Positions 34,893 to 44,166 of a DNA stretch of 64,000 nt are shown piece by piece. The notes under the pieces are model-generated. The model was given only the letters and a program-made list of their open reading frames with translations, was not told where the DNA came from and did not search any database. Position numbers and translations under genes: made by a program. The stretch comes from CAZMNY01 sp964567745 (GTDB lineage Bacteria > Planctomycetota > Planctomycetia > Pirellulales > Pirellulaceae): NCBI GenBank assembly GCA_964567745.1, contig CAZMNY010000015.1:1-64000 (forward strand). The letters run 5' to 3'. Numbering within the stretch: the first letter of the stretch is position 1; the number at the start of each line of letters is the position of its first letter.

Positions 34893-35461
34893 TGTTTATT
34901 CTGACCTCCCGAATCGGCGTCTCCGCTGACGCTCGGATCAGCTGCAGGCACCGAATTCTCTTCTGCGACTTTCACTAGGTCTCGAGTTGCCGCAAATCGA
35001 CCCACGACCGATTCAACGCGGTAACCGCCCTGTCCGAGTCCGCTCACTTTGGGCACCAAGGAAAAAGAGACACGTTGCGATTCCGTGTCGGCGCCAAATC
35101 TCGCGGTCATGTCGTCCGGCACGTACAGCACCTGATGCGACGGCGAACCATTGAAATCGCTGGAGCGAACGAGACGTCCGCTTTCAATCGTGTACTTCAC
35201 GTCGCTCCGCAGCCCGCCGAATTTCAGCACTTTGTCCGAGTAGATTGCCGAGCGCGCTTGATGGGCGTCGTCGCGGAATTGACGTTCAAATCGATAAATA
35301 GAAGCGTCGCGTTGTCGGATGTCGTCGGTCGAGTGCTGGATGCGATACATGGTCGCAATCGTGGTTCCGACGGCAGCGGCTGTGATGGCGCAGACCGCAA
35401 TGGCGGCTTGAATATGGACGAGTGTCAGGCCGCGTTTTCGTTTTCGAGAGGGTTTGATCAT
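34889..35461 (-). CDS. Minor pseudopilin-like protein (GspJ/PilW-like)
   Basis: The 190-residue product starts with a basic stretch and RKRG then LTLVHIQAAIAVCAITAAAV, a prepilin-like leader. The residue at position 5 is His where most have Glu. The following region, RIQHSTDDIRQRDASIYRFERQFRDDAHQA, resembles the long helix and early loop of GspJ/PilW proteins. It overlaps the genes on both sides by four bases. The tail is polar and rich in Asp/Ser/Gly. Confidence 0.72.
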   Translation of the reverse strand: MIKPSRKRKRGLTLVHIQAAIAVCAITAAAVGTTIATMYRIQHSTDDIRQRDASIYRFERQFRDDAHQARSAIYSDKVLKFGGLRSDVKYTIESGRLVRSSDFNGSPSHQVLYVPDDMTARFGADTESQRVSFSLVPKVSGLGQGGYRVESVVGRFAATRDLVKVAEENSVPAADPSVSGDADSGGQNKQ

Positions 35462-35904
35462 GGCTTCTCCGCCTCGCCGCTCGACGCGTTGTCAAATCGC
35501 CAAATCCGCAATGTGGTGGTCCGAGGCAACCCGTGAAAATTCCAATTCAAAGCGACTTCGACTCGACGCCCGACAAGCCCCTCAGGCGCTCGGCTCACGT
35601 CGTCCACCCGCCACTCGACGTCTCCACCGAGAACGCTCTCCGCCATCTTCGACAGTAGCGCCGTGTTTTGTAGTTCCTCGGCGGTCAATTGATCGAAGGG
35701 CACAACCGAGGCGATATCGAGCAAGTTGGCAGCCTCGCGAGCAGCGTACTCATGCATCGACGCTCGCCGCTGTTGATTGATAAAGGCGACCCCCGTTTGC
35801 GCGACGGCGGCGATAATGACCGCCAACAGGCCGCAGGCAATCACCAACTCGAACAAGATGCCGCCGGCCGATCGTTTGTGTTGTCGAATTCTCTTTGTTG
35901 ACAT
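35458..35904 (-). CDS. Minor pseudopilin-like protein (GspI/PilV-like)
   Basis: The 148-residue product has a basic leader and SAG then GILFELVIACGLLAVIIAAV, with Glu at position 5 if cleavage is between the two glycines. EYAAREAANLLDIASVVPFD resembles the GspI/PilV segment after the hydrophobic helix. The open frame extends to 36075, but the ATG at 35904 shares one base (TGATG) with the stop of the upstream GspF-like gene, as elsewhere in this operon. The extension would run over that gene. Confidence 0.75.
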   Translation of the reverse strand: MSTKRIRQHKRSAGGILFELVIACGLLAVIIAAVAQTGVAFINQQRRASMHEYAAREAANLLDIASVVPFDQLTAEELQNTALLSKMAESVLGGDVEWRVDDVSRAPEGLVGRRVEVALNWNFHGLPRTTTLRIWRFDNASSGEAEKP

Positions 35905-37184
35905 CAGATTAGGGCCTCGAGGATAGCGGTCATGGGACCGAAAACTCCGAGCGCAAAGAACAAAACCACCATGCCCGCACAGCAAGCAATGATGGGGAAG
36001 ACAAACGAGGAAAGGATCTTGAGTCGATAGCAAAATCGTCTCGTCGATGTTGCAGCGAGGTCGTTCATCGCCCAACTCAGGTTGCCGGCCCGTTGCGCTG
36101 ATTCCATGACCGCCGCGTCGGATTCGGTAATCAGACCTTGCGATTTCAAACTTGTGATCCAGTTGGTGCCTGCCGAAACCATCATTCCCGCTTGGTGCAG
36201 CCGAGCTCGAATGGTGAGTCGTGGGTAGAAGAGCGTCAGCACTCGCAACGATTCCTGGAGCGACTTCTTGTTGTCGGACGCGACGCTGAGGACTCGCAGT
36301 AGTCGAGCGCTATCGAGTCGCCGAGCCAGCACGCCGACGCCGGGAAAGTTTGGAGGCAAGAGCCCGATGTAATAGAGACCACCGACGAACGAGAGAGCCA
36401 TCAACGGCATCGCGGCAGCTGCGAGCAAGAGCAGTGGCCAAACCCAGTATTCCGAGAATCCCGCGTAGAACGTCGCACTCGAATTCGCGATGCCGAATTC
36501 AGAGGACATCACCGCCATGACTGGGTAAATCTTGACAAGCAAGAAAAAGCCGACGGTGCCGGTGAAAACGGCAAGGGCCAACGCGTACCAGATGCGTTCA
36601 ATCGCCTCACGAACTAGGTCTTCAGCGCCGTGCGAGTCGGCCAGCAACCGCTGCATGCAAGGCCCCAACAAGTTCAACCGATGACCTGCATCGACGGCGA
36701 TCTGGGAGTCGATTGGCAAAGCGACGTTGGCCATTTTTAGCGCGGCCGGGAGCGGCGCGCCGGCGTGCAACAACATGGACAGATTGCGTGACTGCTTGTC
36801 GCCCGCGTTCTCGTCCGCGAAGGCGTGAGCAGCGTCATGCAACGGCACGCCACTTTCCGCCGCGGCCGCCAAAACCCAGACCAGCGATTGGCGGCGCGAG
36901 GTCCGGAATTGCAGCCAGCTCAGCAGAAACGCCAATGCCACGAACAGCAACACGATGAACAACACAATAAAGACACCCAGTACGTTGCCGTCAAACACGA
37001 CACCCAAGACGAGGCTGCCCGCCAGAAGCAGCGATCCGCCGCCGCCGAGCAACAAGGTGATCCGCAGTCGACGTCGCGCCGGACTGTCGTAGCGATAGCA
37101 GGCAAGTCCCGCATTCCAGAACAGCATGATTGCGACCAGCACCACGCCGATCGCTGCGAGCGACAGTCCTGTTTCCCAAGTCAT
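35904..37184 (-). CDS. Type II secretion/type IV pilus platform protein, GspF-like (third copy)
   Basis: The 426-residue product has an N-terminal pair of membrane helices (about 8-24 and 45-90) not found in normal GspF. GspF-like halves follow: a helical segment with RRQSLVWVLAAAAESGVPLHDAAHAF, a membrane segment near 205-230, and a second half with SLKSQGLITESDAAVMESAQRAGNLSWAM before the last helix. GspF proteins form the inner-membrane platform that couples the GspE ATPase to pilin assembly. The family motif is more degenerate here than in the two upstream copies. It shares one base with each neighbour. Confidence 0.82.
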   Translation of the reverse strand: MTWETGLSLAAIGVVLVAIMLFWNAGLACYRYDSPARRRLRITLLLGGGGSLLLAGSLVLGVVFDGNVLGVFIVLFIVLLFVALAFLLSWLQFRTSRRQSLVWVLAAAAESGVPLHDAAHAFADENAGDKQSRNLSMLLHAGAPLPAALKMANVALPIDSQIAVDAGHRLNLLGPCMQRLLADSHGAEDLVREAIERIWYALALAVFTGTVGFFLLVKIYPVMAVMSSEFGIANSSATFYAGFSEYWVWPLLLLAAAAMPLMALSFVGGLYYIGLLPPNFPGVGVLARRLDSARLLRVLSVASDNKKSLQESLRVLTLFYPRLTIRARLHQAGMMVSAGTNWITSLKSQGLITESDAAVMESAQRAGNLSWAMNDLAATSTRRFCYRLKILSSFVFPIIACCAGMVVLFFALGVFGPMTAILEALI

Positions 37185-38350
37185 TAGCTGAGCCCCGAGA
37201 TCAAGCTGATCAATGGCAGGAATAACGAAATGATGCTTACCACGATGAATAGCCCCACCACTGCCATGATCAACGTCGGTAGGAGCAAACGAGCGAGATG
37301 CCCGCGAGCTCGCACTCGGTGGGCAATCGATTGCGCATAAGACCGCAGCGCGTGTGGCAGTCTGCCTTCTCGCTCGCCCAACTGAACCATAGGAACGATG
37401 GTTGGCGGTAGCACGTGGGCCGCTTGCATCGCGTCCGACAGAAGCATGCCAGCCTCAACAGATTCGCTCATCCCGCGGCACGCGATTTGAATCTCCACAT
37501 CCTCAACGCTCATCCCCGTGAAACGCACAGCGTCGGGAAGTTCGACGCCGCTTTCGATCATCAGCGCGATGAGGCTCGCCATTTCGGAGACGCTCGTCCA
37601 GTGCACGATCGGCCCCACGATCGGCGCCCAAGCGAGAATGCGTCGTCGACGGGACGCCGAGAGAATGATCGGCCCAAAGAGCACGGCTGTCGCGAGCAAA
37701 AGCACGGCCGACAACAGCGCCCACGATCCAACGTTGTGCCACCAAATCAGCAAAAGCGTCATCTGCGGCAGTTCCAATTGGAAGTCCTGAAACATCTGCT
37801 TGAACGGAGCGACGACGAAGATTCCGAACATCGATAGCAACAGCATCGAGACGAACAGCATCACCATCGGGTAGCCGACCATCAGCAAGACCTCGCGCCA
37901 CATCTGCCGTGTTGTTCTGCGCTGTTCAATAATCTCCGGTATGACGTGGGCGATCGCGCCAGTTCGAACACTAGCCGAGAGCAATGCCGCCAAGTGAGGC
38001 GGGACTATGTTCTCGAGTCGCACCAGGGCCGATTCCAATGTGTTGCCGTCCTCGATGGCCGTCGCCAAGCGAGAGAGAGCGTCGCGAATTTTGTTATTTT
38101 CCGTCTCCATTGCGGCCGCCTTGAGCGCCGCCGCTAGCGGCATTTCCGATTCGACCGCCTCGGCAATCGCTCCTGCGAATTCGTCCGCATCTGCGCCTTG
38201 CAACGGGCGATCGCTCGTCCGCAACCGAATTCGCGACAGCCCTTTTGTTTGTAGCTTCTCTCGCGCCTGCTTCTCGTCATCCGCGGCGATGATTCCATCG
38301 ACGATGCGGCCCTCGAGGTCGGCGCCGGTGTATTGAAAATGATCGGTCAA
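37184..38350 (-). CDS. Type II secretion/type IV pilus platform protein, GspF-like (second copy)
   Basis: The 388-residue product begins TDHFQYTGADLEGRIVDGII, the usual N-terminus of GspF/PilC (FxYxAxDxxGxxxxG). Two similar helical repeats follow: FAGAIAEAVESEMPLAAALKAAAM and MASLIALMIESGVELPDAVRF, each followed by membrane helices. It is close to the normal family length of 400. The start is a TTG at 38350 that overlaps the upstream stop (TTGA); the longer frame to 38569 would add 73 residues that read like non-coding DNA. Most standard of the three copies. Confidence 0.88.
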   Translation of the reverse strand: MTDHFQYTGADLEGRIVDGIIAADDEKQAREKLQTKGLSRIRLRTSDRPLQGADADEFAGAIAEAVESEMPLAAALKAAAMETENNKIRDALSRLATAIEDGNTLESALVRLENIVPPHLAALLSASVRTGAIAHVIPEIIEQRRTTRQMWREVLLMVGYPMVMLFVSMLLLSMFGIFVVAPFKQMFQDFQLELPQMTLLLIWWHNVGSWALLSAVLLLATAVLFGPIILSASRRRRILAWAPIVGPIVHWTSVSEMASLIALMIESGVELPDAVRFTGMSVEDVEIQIACRGMSESVEAGMLLSDAMQAAHVLPPTIVPMVQLGEREGRLPHALRSYAQSIAHRVRARGHLARLLLPTLIMAVVGLFIVVSIISLFLPLISLISGLS

Positions 38351-39390
38351 ATCGAAGCCCCCAACCGCACAAGGAGGTGAAACCAGGGACCCAAGACGAA
38401 CAGCCCAAGAGCGACAGTGGCCGTACCGCCAATCGTGCCGCAAAAAAGAAGAGGAATGTAGATCGACATTCCCTCGCCGGCTCGTTGAGTGCGCCGACGA
38501 TAGGCGTCCGCGCTTCGCCGCAACGACTTGAGCAGCTGGCCTTTGCTGCACTTGCTGGTGAGAACCCATTGAACCATCGGAGGAATCGCGCGCGTCGAGG
38601 CACCGTCGATCGATTCATCGGCGGACTGATGACCCATTTCAATCCTGTCGGCGAGCGCCGAGCCGGTTGCCGCGATCGCTCGATCGCCCGACGCTTCTGC
38701 GGCGAGCCGAACCGATTCGTCTAGCGGGTTATCCGAGTCGATGAGCAGCGACAACAAGTCGAGAAAAGCCGTCGTGCGACTTGAGGCGATCAGGTTGGCA
38801 ATCCCGGTTCGGCGACCGAAAAGCGAGAACGAATTCGATCGACCCAAACTGTAAAAGGCCCAACCCAACAACGCAGCCATAACCAACGGCGGCCAGGCCA
38901 CCCAGTAAGGCAACGTTTGCTGCAACGTTCGATAAAACCCGAACGGCGATTCGCCAAGGCCGAAATCAGAATAGACGTCGGTGACAAGCAACTGATTGGG
39001 ATCAGCCAGCAGAAACACCATCAGCCCATAGGCCATGGCGACCAATAATATTGGGTAGGCAAGCGAGACGAGAATCAACCGTCTCAGGTCGCTGATTCGC
39101 CGCGAAGTGGTCGCAATGCCTTCCATCGCGGACGCGAGATGTCCGCTGCGAACCCCCGCCGCAACCACGGCGGCGTACGCTGATGGCAATCCGCACTCGG
39201 CGACCATTGCATCGGCCAGCGATTCCCCTCGCTCAATTCGCTCGGCAATCAACTGGGTGACGGCGCCGATTCGCCCTGAGTACTCAGCGCCCACCGCGCG
39301 CAAACTGCTCGGCAGCGAGACGCCCGCACGGGTGAGTGCGCGGATCTCGTCATTCAATGCAGCAAAATCGTCAGCGTGCAGTGTATTCAA
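38347..39390 (-). CDS. Type II secretion/type IV pilus platform protein, GspF-like (first copy)
   Basis: The 347-residue product has a first GspF-like repeat (LNDEIRALTRAGVSLPSSLRAV, SLADAM) and a membrane helix at about 106-127 (ILVSLAYPILLVAMAYGLMVFLL). Further segments lie at 163-185, and a second repeat is AFLDLLSLLIDSDNPLDESVRLA. The last helix is at about 312-338. It lacks the N-terminal cytosolic cap seen in the next copy. Start at a TTG (39390) 226 bp after the GspE gene end. It starts a chain of overlapping genes. Confidence 0.82.
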   Translation of the reverse strand: MNTLHADDFAALNDEIRALTRAGVSLPSSLRAVGAEYSGRIGAVTQLIAERIERGESLADAMVAECGLPSAYAAVVAAGVRSGHLASAMEGIATTSRRISDLRRLILVSLAYPILLVAMAYGLMVFLLADPNQLLVTDVYSDFGLGESPFGFYRTLQQTLPYWVAWPPLVMAALLGWAFYSLGRSNSFSLFGRRTGIANLIASSRTTAFLDLLSLLIDSDNPLDESVRLAAEASGDRAIAATGSALADRIEMGHQSADESIDGASTRAIPPMVQWVLTSKCSKGQLLKSLRRSADAYRRRTQRAGEGMSIYIPLLFCGTIGGTATVALGLFVLGPWFHLLVRLGASI

Positions 39391-39616
39391 GAGCTAAGCC
39401 TGATGACTAACCAAGGTTGCCTCGCAGTGTGCTGCACCCGATATCCTGCAGCCGATTCGCCTGTCGCCAATGCGGCCTGAAGTCCTCAACTCCACTGAGT
39501 CTGAACTCCACTGCGTACTTGAGAATTCAAGCGTTCAAGCACCAAAGAGGCGGCGCAATACCGTGCGAAAATGATGACTCGCGTGTTACCTCGGCCAGGC
39601 GTCCGCAGCCGCCATT

Positions 39617-40849
39617 CTACAAAGCCGATTCCCGGTTGCCATCACTTGGATCAAAAAAACCGAACACTCGGAGTATTTCTTCCGGAGTCGTCTCGCCCGC
39701 CTCCACAGCCTGGTAAGCCATAGTCAACAGCGGCGTCATGCCCGACGACTCGGCTGCTTCACTGATGATTCCCTGGTCTTCTTGGGCGAGGATGGCGGCC
39801 CGCACGCCGGCGTCTTGGACCACAAAGAACTCGGCCAAAAGTCGTCGGCCGGAATAGCCCGTTCCTCGACAGGAGGGGCAGCCGGCGGCCGTTTTCCAGC
39901 GTGAAACGGGAAGGCCTAACCGCGACGCGTCATCCTCAGACCAAGCCGCGCAATCACATAATCGCCGAACGAGTCGCTGGGCGATCACGGCTCGAATGCC
40001 GCTGCGAATCAAATAGGGCGCCACCCCCATCTCCGAAAGGCGACTCATCGCACCCGCCCCATCCTCGGCATGAAAAGTCGTGATTACAAGGTGACCCGTC
40101 AAAGAGGCGTTGATCACTGTTTCCGCTGCAAATGGGTCTCGGATTTCGCCCACCATGATCGCTTCCGGATCTTGACGCACCAATGACCGCAAGCCGACGT
40201 CCAGATCAAACCCGACGCTTGGCCGGACTTGCGATTGCACCACGCCTTCGATCGAGGCCTCAACAGGATCCTCGAGCGTCACAATGCAGCGTTGACCGCT
40301 CGAGCGTCGAGCTAACTCGCGCAAGCAAGCGTATGCCGTCGTCGTCTTGCCGCTCCCAGCCGGCCCGGCAATTATGATCGCGCCAGACCGTGCCTCCAGC
40401 CAGTTCGCTAGCCGTTTGGAATCGACCTCGTTTAGCCCTAGGTCGGAAATCAACTGAAAGTGGTGTTGTGTCGCCAGCAATCGAACGACCGCCCGCTCTC
40501 CGTGAAGAGTCGGAAACGTGCTCACTCGCATCTCCACGCCGGCCGAGTCCGCTGGAAGACGACCCTCTTGAGGCGTATCGGCGCGGTAGGTCAGAAGCCC
40601 CGCAAGCACTTTGAGCCGAGCGACAACGTCCGCCGAGTCGCCCGTCGGGAAGACGCCGATGGGCTGCAAAGCTCCGTCAATCCGCAAGCGAATCTCGACT
40701 CCGCTTTCGACCGGTTGAACGTGAACATCGCTCGCGTTGAGCTCGATCGCGCTGGCGAGAAGTTGGTCAACGAACTGGATCGCATAAGTCGACTCACTCA
40801 CGTCCAATTCGCCAAGCGACTGAGCCAATGAAGCTGAACTTGAATTCAT
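39617..40849 (-). CDS. GspE/PulE-type secretion ATPase, short form
   Basis: The 410-residue product is the assembly motor of a type II secretion or type IV pilus system. It has the second N-domain start (FVDQLLASAIELNASDVHVQPV), Walker A GPAGSGKTTT, the Asp box VTLEDPVEASIEGV, Walker B-type region RQDPEAIMVGEIRD, the His box TGHLVITTFHAEDG, and a zinc site C-x-C...C-x2-C (LCDCAAW, GCPSCRGTGYSGR). The usual N1 domain that docks to GspL is absent, and no gspL is nearby. Start at Met 40849 (six codons inside the longest frame). It probably serves the three GspF-like proteins encoded next. Confidence 0.92.
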   Translation of the reverse strand: MNSSSASLAQSLGELDVSESTYAIQFVDQLLASAIELNASDVHVQPVESGVEIRLRIDGALQPIGVFPTGDSADVVARLKVLAGLLTYRADTPQEGRLPADSAGVEMRVSTFPTLHGERAVVRLLATQHHFQLISDLGLNEVDSKRLANWLEARSGAIIIAGPAGSGKTTTAYACLRELARRSSGQRCIVTLEDPVEASIEGVVQSQVRPSVGFDLDVGLRSLVRQDPEAIMVGEIRDPFAAETVINASLTGHLVITTFHAEDGAGAMSRLSEMGVAPYLIRSGIRAVIAQRLVRRLCDCAAWSEDDASRLGLPVSRWKTAAGCPSCRGTGYSGRRLLAEFFVVQDAGVRAAILAQEDQGIISEAAESSGMTPLLTMAYQAVEAGETTPEEILRVFGFFDPSDGNRESAL

Positions 40850-40914
40850 GGCGCCGCCGTATCGCACTGGGAATTGAAACGCTGGGTGATCTTGCGAGCG
40901 CTTTTATGAGAGCG

Positions 40915-43900
40915 CTATGTTGTCACGGCGAATCGATCTTGCAGGGCCTGGACTGTCATTCCCTCTTCGCGAATCGCCTCCATCGCGCGAACGGCCGCTT
41001 CGGCCGCCTGGATTGTCGTGATACAGGGTACACCCGCTTGCACCGCAGCAGCTCGGATTCTTCCCTCATCCGTTCTGGCACCTTTTCCGCTGGGCGTATT
41101 CAAAACCAACGCCACCTCGCCATCGATGAGGAAGTCGAGCAGGTTGGGATGGCCCTCCGCCAGTTTCTTGACGATTTCAACCGGAACATTCGCATCGGCC
41201 AATCGCTTGGCAGTCCCTTCGGTTGCGAGCAACGAAAAACCCATGTCGACCAATCGTTGGGCCAGCTTGGCTACCTTCTTCTTGTGCTGCACTGCGACGC
41301 TCAGGAAAATCTTGCCTTCGTCCGGAAGCACGACGCCCGCAGCGAGCTGACCTTTGGCGAATGCGATACTAAACCGTTCGCTGATCCCCATGACTTCACC
41401 CGTGCTGCGCATTTCCGGGCCGAGCACAATGTCGACGCCAGCGAATTTTCGGAATGGAAAGACGCTCTCTTTCACCGACACGTGACTCGGAATCGGCTCG
41501 GAGTCGATTCCCAAATCGCGCAGCTTTTCGCCCGCCATCACCTTCGCGGCAATCTTCGCGACGGGTACCCCGGTCGCCTTGGCGACAAACGGAACGGTAC
41601 GACTGGCTCGCGGATTCACTTCCAACACGTATACGTTGAAACGATCTGCTTCTTTCTTGACTGCAAACTGAATGTTCATCAGGCCAACGACGTTCAGCTT
41701 CTTCGCCAAGGCATGCGTTGCATCGCGAATCTCCTGAACCACCGGCCCCTGCAAACTGTAGGGCGGTATGGCGCACGCCGAGTCGCCGGAGTGTACGCCG
41801 GCCTCTTCAATGTGCTCCATGATTCCCATCACCACGACATCATCGCCGTCGCTCACCGCGTCGACATCAACTTCCGTCGCGTCTTCCAGGAACCGATCGA
41901 TTAGCACCGGCTGACCCTGAGCGACAATGAACGCCTCGCGAACAAAAAGCTCGAACTGCTGGTTGTCGTAGCAAATCTCCATGGCGCGGCCGCCTAGCAC
42001 AAAGCTGGGCCGGACGAGTGCGGGGAAGCCGATCTCCTGCACTTTGGCCCGCGCTTCCGTCATGTTGCGAGCAATGCCGTTGGCCGGTTGCTTCAAGCCT
42101 AATTCGTCGAGCAATTGTTGGAACTTCTCGCGGTCTTCGGCCGCCTCAATCGTATCGACGCTGGTCCCAATGATCGGGACGCCCGCCGTCTTGAGCGCGC
42201 GAGCTAGATTCAGAGGCGTCTGGCCGCCGAACTGCACGATCACGCCATCCGGTTCGACTCGATCGAAAATGTTCAGTACATCTTCCGTCGTCAACGGCTC
42301 GAAGAACAAGAGATCACTGGTGTCATAGTCCGTGCTCACCGTCTCGGGATTCGAGTTGACCATGATCGACTCAATCCCCAGTTCGCGCAACGCAAAGCTG
42401 GCGTGGCAGCAGCAATAATCGAACTCGATGCCCTGGCCAATTCGATTCGGCCCGCCGCCGAGAATCATGATCCGCTTCTTATCTCTCTTGGGAGGCGTTT
42501 CGTCTTCCTCTTCGTAGGTTGAATAGTAGTACGGGGTGTACGCCGCGAATTCAGCCGCGCAGGTATCGACTGACTTGAACGTCGCGACAATGCCTCGAGA
42601 CTTGCGGTATTCGCGGACGCCCGTTTCGTCCGTCTCGAAAATGTCCGCGAGCTGACGATCGGAGAAACCAAGCCGCTTGGATCGGCGAAGAACTTCGTCG
42701 GATACTCCGGCTAACCCGCCAGCCGACTTCAACGTGTCCTCAAACTCAACGAGCTCGCTCAGCTGATCCAGGAACCAAGGATCGATGCATGTTAGCCGGT
42801 GCAGATCCTCTTGGCTGACTCCCGCTTTCATCGCGTAACGGATATACCAGATTCGATCGGCGTTGGGTCGAGTCAGTTTGGGACGTATCTCGTCCAAATT
42901 CGGTTGGTCTTCTTTTCCCCACAGATCTTTGTGGTCGCAACCGAGTCCGAACCGGCCGACCTCCAATCCTCGCAACGCTTTTTGCAGCGATTCCTTGAAG
43001 ATCCGCCCGATCGCCATCGTCTCGCCGACACTCTTCATCTGAGTCGTCAGCGTGTCGACAGCTTCCGGGAATTTTTCAAAGGCAAATCGCGGGATCTTCG
43101 TGACCACGTAGTCAATCGTCGGCTCAAAGCAAGCCTTCGTTTCTTTCGTGATGTCGTTCGGTAATTCGTGCAAGAGAAAACCGACGGCCAGTTTGGCGGC
43201 AATCTTGGCGATAGGAAAACCGGTCGCTTTCGATGCCAGGGCGCTCGAACGACTGACTCGAGGGTTCATCTCGATCACGACCATCCGCCCGCTCTCCGGA
43301 TCGATCGCAAACTGAATGTTCGATCCGCCCGTCTCGACGCCGATCTCGCGAATGACCGCAATGCTGGCGTCTCGCATCCGTTGATACTCTTTGTCGGTCA
43401 ACGTCTGCGCGGGCGCCACTGTGATCGAGTCGCCCGTGTGGACTCCCATCGGGTCGAAGTTCTCGATCGAGCAGATAATCACGACGTTGTCGTCCAAGTC
43501 GCGCATCACCTCCATCTCGTACTCTTTCCAACCGAGCACAGATTCTTCGAGCAGGACTTCGTGGACCGGCGACTGATCGAGTCCGCGCTGGATCAACGTG
43601 TCAAACTCGTCTCGGTTGTACGCGATGGCCGAACCGGAGCCGCCCATCGTGAAGCTAGGCCGCACCACGCAGGGAAGGCCAATCGTCTCGACGACTTCAC
43701 GAGCGTGCTCGAGCGTCTTTACTGTTTCGCCGCGCGAGCATTCGAGTCCGATCTTGTCCATCGCGACCTTGAATTGGTCTCGCGCTTCGGCCTTCGCGAT
43801 CACGGCCGCATTCGCGCCGATCATCTCCACGCCAAACTGCTCAAGCACGCCTTGCTCATCAAGCTCCATCGCCAGGTTGAGCCCGGTTTGGCCGCCCAAG

Positions 43901-44166
43901 GTCGGCAGCAAGGCGTCCGGCCGCTCGGCTTCGATTACCTTCGCGACCGCCTCACACGTAAGCGGCTCGATGTAAGTTCGCTCAGCCGTGCTAGGATCGG
44001 TCATGATCGTGGCCGGATTGGAATTGACCAGCACGACCTCGTAGCCTTCTTCCCGCAGCGCTTTGCACGCCTGGGTGCCCGAGTAATCGAACTCGCACGC
44101 CTGCCCGATGACGATCGGTCCGGAGCCAATAATCAGAATCTTGTGTAAATCGTCGCGACGTGGCAC
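40915..44166 (-). CDS. carB: Carbamoyl-phosphate synthase, large subunit
   Basis: The 1083-residue enzyme makes carbamoyl phosphate from bicarbonate, ATP and ammonia supplied by the CarA glutaminase, for arginine and pyrimidine synthesis. Two homologous ATP-grasp halves are seen: KILIIGSGPIVIGQACEFDYSG and RIMILGGGPNRIGQGIEFDYC mark their starts. The signatures EMNPRVSRSSALASKATG and EVNPRASRTVPFVAKATG are in place. The last 140 residues are the MGS-like allosteric domain (SVAVQHKKKVAKLAQRLVDMGFSLLATEGTA). Length is normal. The start is GTG at 44166. No carA is adjacent. Confidence 0.97.
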   Translation of the reverse strand: MPRRDDLHKILIIGSGPIVIGQACEFDYSGTQACKALREEGYEVVLVNSNPATIMTDPSTAERTYIEPLTCEAVAKVIEAERPDALLPTLGGQTGLNLAMELDEQGVLEQFGVEMIGANAAVIAKAEARDQFKVAMDKIGLECSRGETVKTLEHAREVVETIGLPCVVRPSFTMGGSGSAIAYNRDEFDTLIQRGLDQSPVHEVLLEESVLGWKEYEMEVMRDLDDNVVIICSIENFDPMGVHTGDSITVAPAQTLTDKEYQRMRDASIAVIREIGVETGGSNIQFAIDPESGRMVVIEMNPRVSRSSALASKATGFPIAKIAAKLAVGFLLHELPNDITKETKACFEPTIDYVVTKIPRFAFEKFPEAVDTLTTQMKSVGETMAIGRIFKESLQKALRGLEVGRFGLGCDHKDLWGKEDQPNLDEIRPKLTRPNADRIWYIRYAMKAGVSQEDLHRLTCIDPWFLDQLSELVEFEDTLKSAGGLAGVSDEVLRRSKRLGFSDRQLADIFETDETGVREYRKSRGIVATFKSVDTCAAEFAAYTPYYYSTYEEEDETPPKRDKKRIMILGGGPNRIGQGIEFDYCCCHASFALRELGIESIMVNSNPETVSTDYDTSDLLFFEPLTTEDVLNIFDRVEPDGVIVQFGGQTPLNLARALKTAGVPIIGTSVDTIEAAEDREKFQQLLDELGLKQPANGIARNMTEARAKVQEIGFPALVRPSFVLGGRAMEICYDNQQFELFVREAFIVAQGQPVLIDRFLEDATEVDVDAVSDGDDVVVMGIMEHIEEAGVHSGDSACAIPPYSLQGPVVQEIRDATHALAKKLNVVGLMNIQFAVKKEADRFNVYVLEVNPRASRTVPFVAKATGVPVAKIAAKVMAGEKLRDLGIDSEPIPSHVSVKESVFPFRKFAGVDIVLGPEMRSTGEVMGISERFSIAFAKGQLAAGVVLPDEGKIFLSVAVQHKKKVAKLAQRLVDMGFSLLATEGTAKRLADANVPVEIVKKLAEGHPNLLDFLIDGEVALVLNTPSGKGARTDEGRIRAAAVQAGVPCITTIQAAEAAVRAMEAIREEGMTVQALQDRFAVTT

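Noticed and set aside
43168..44148. Long open frame (326 codons) on the plus strand inside carB
   Set aside because: It is antisense to a clearly conserved carB; its translation is rich in Arg/His/Asp with no family motif, as expected from the codon bias of the real gene.
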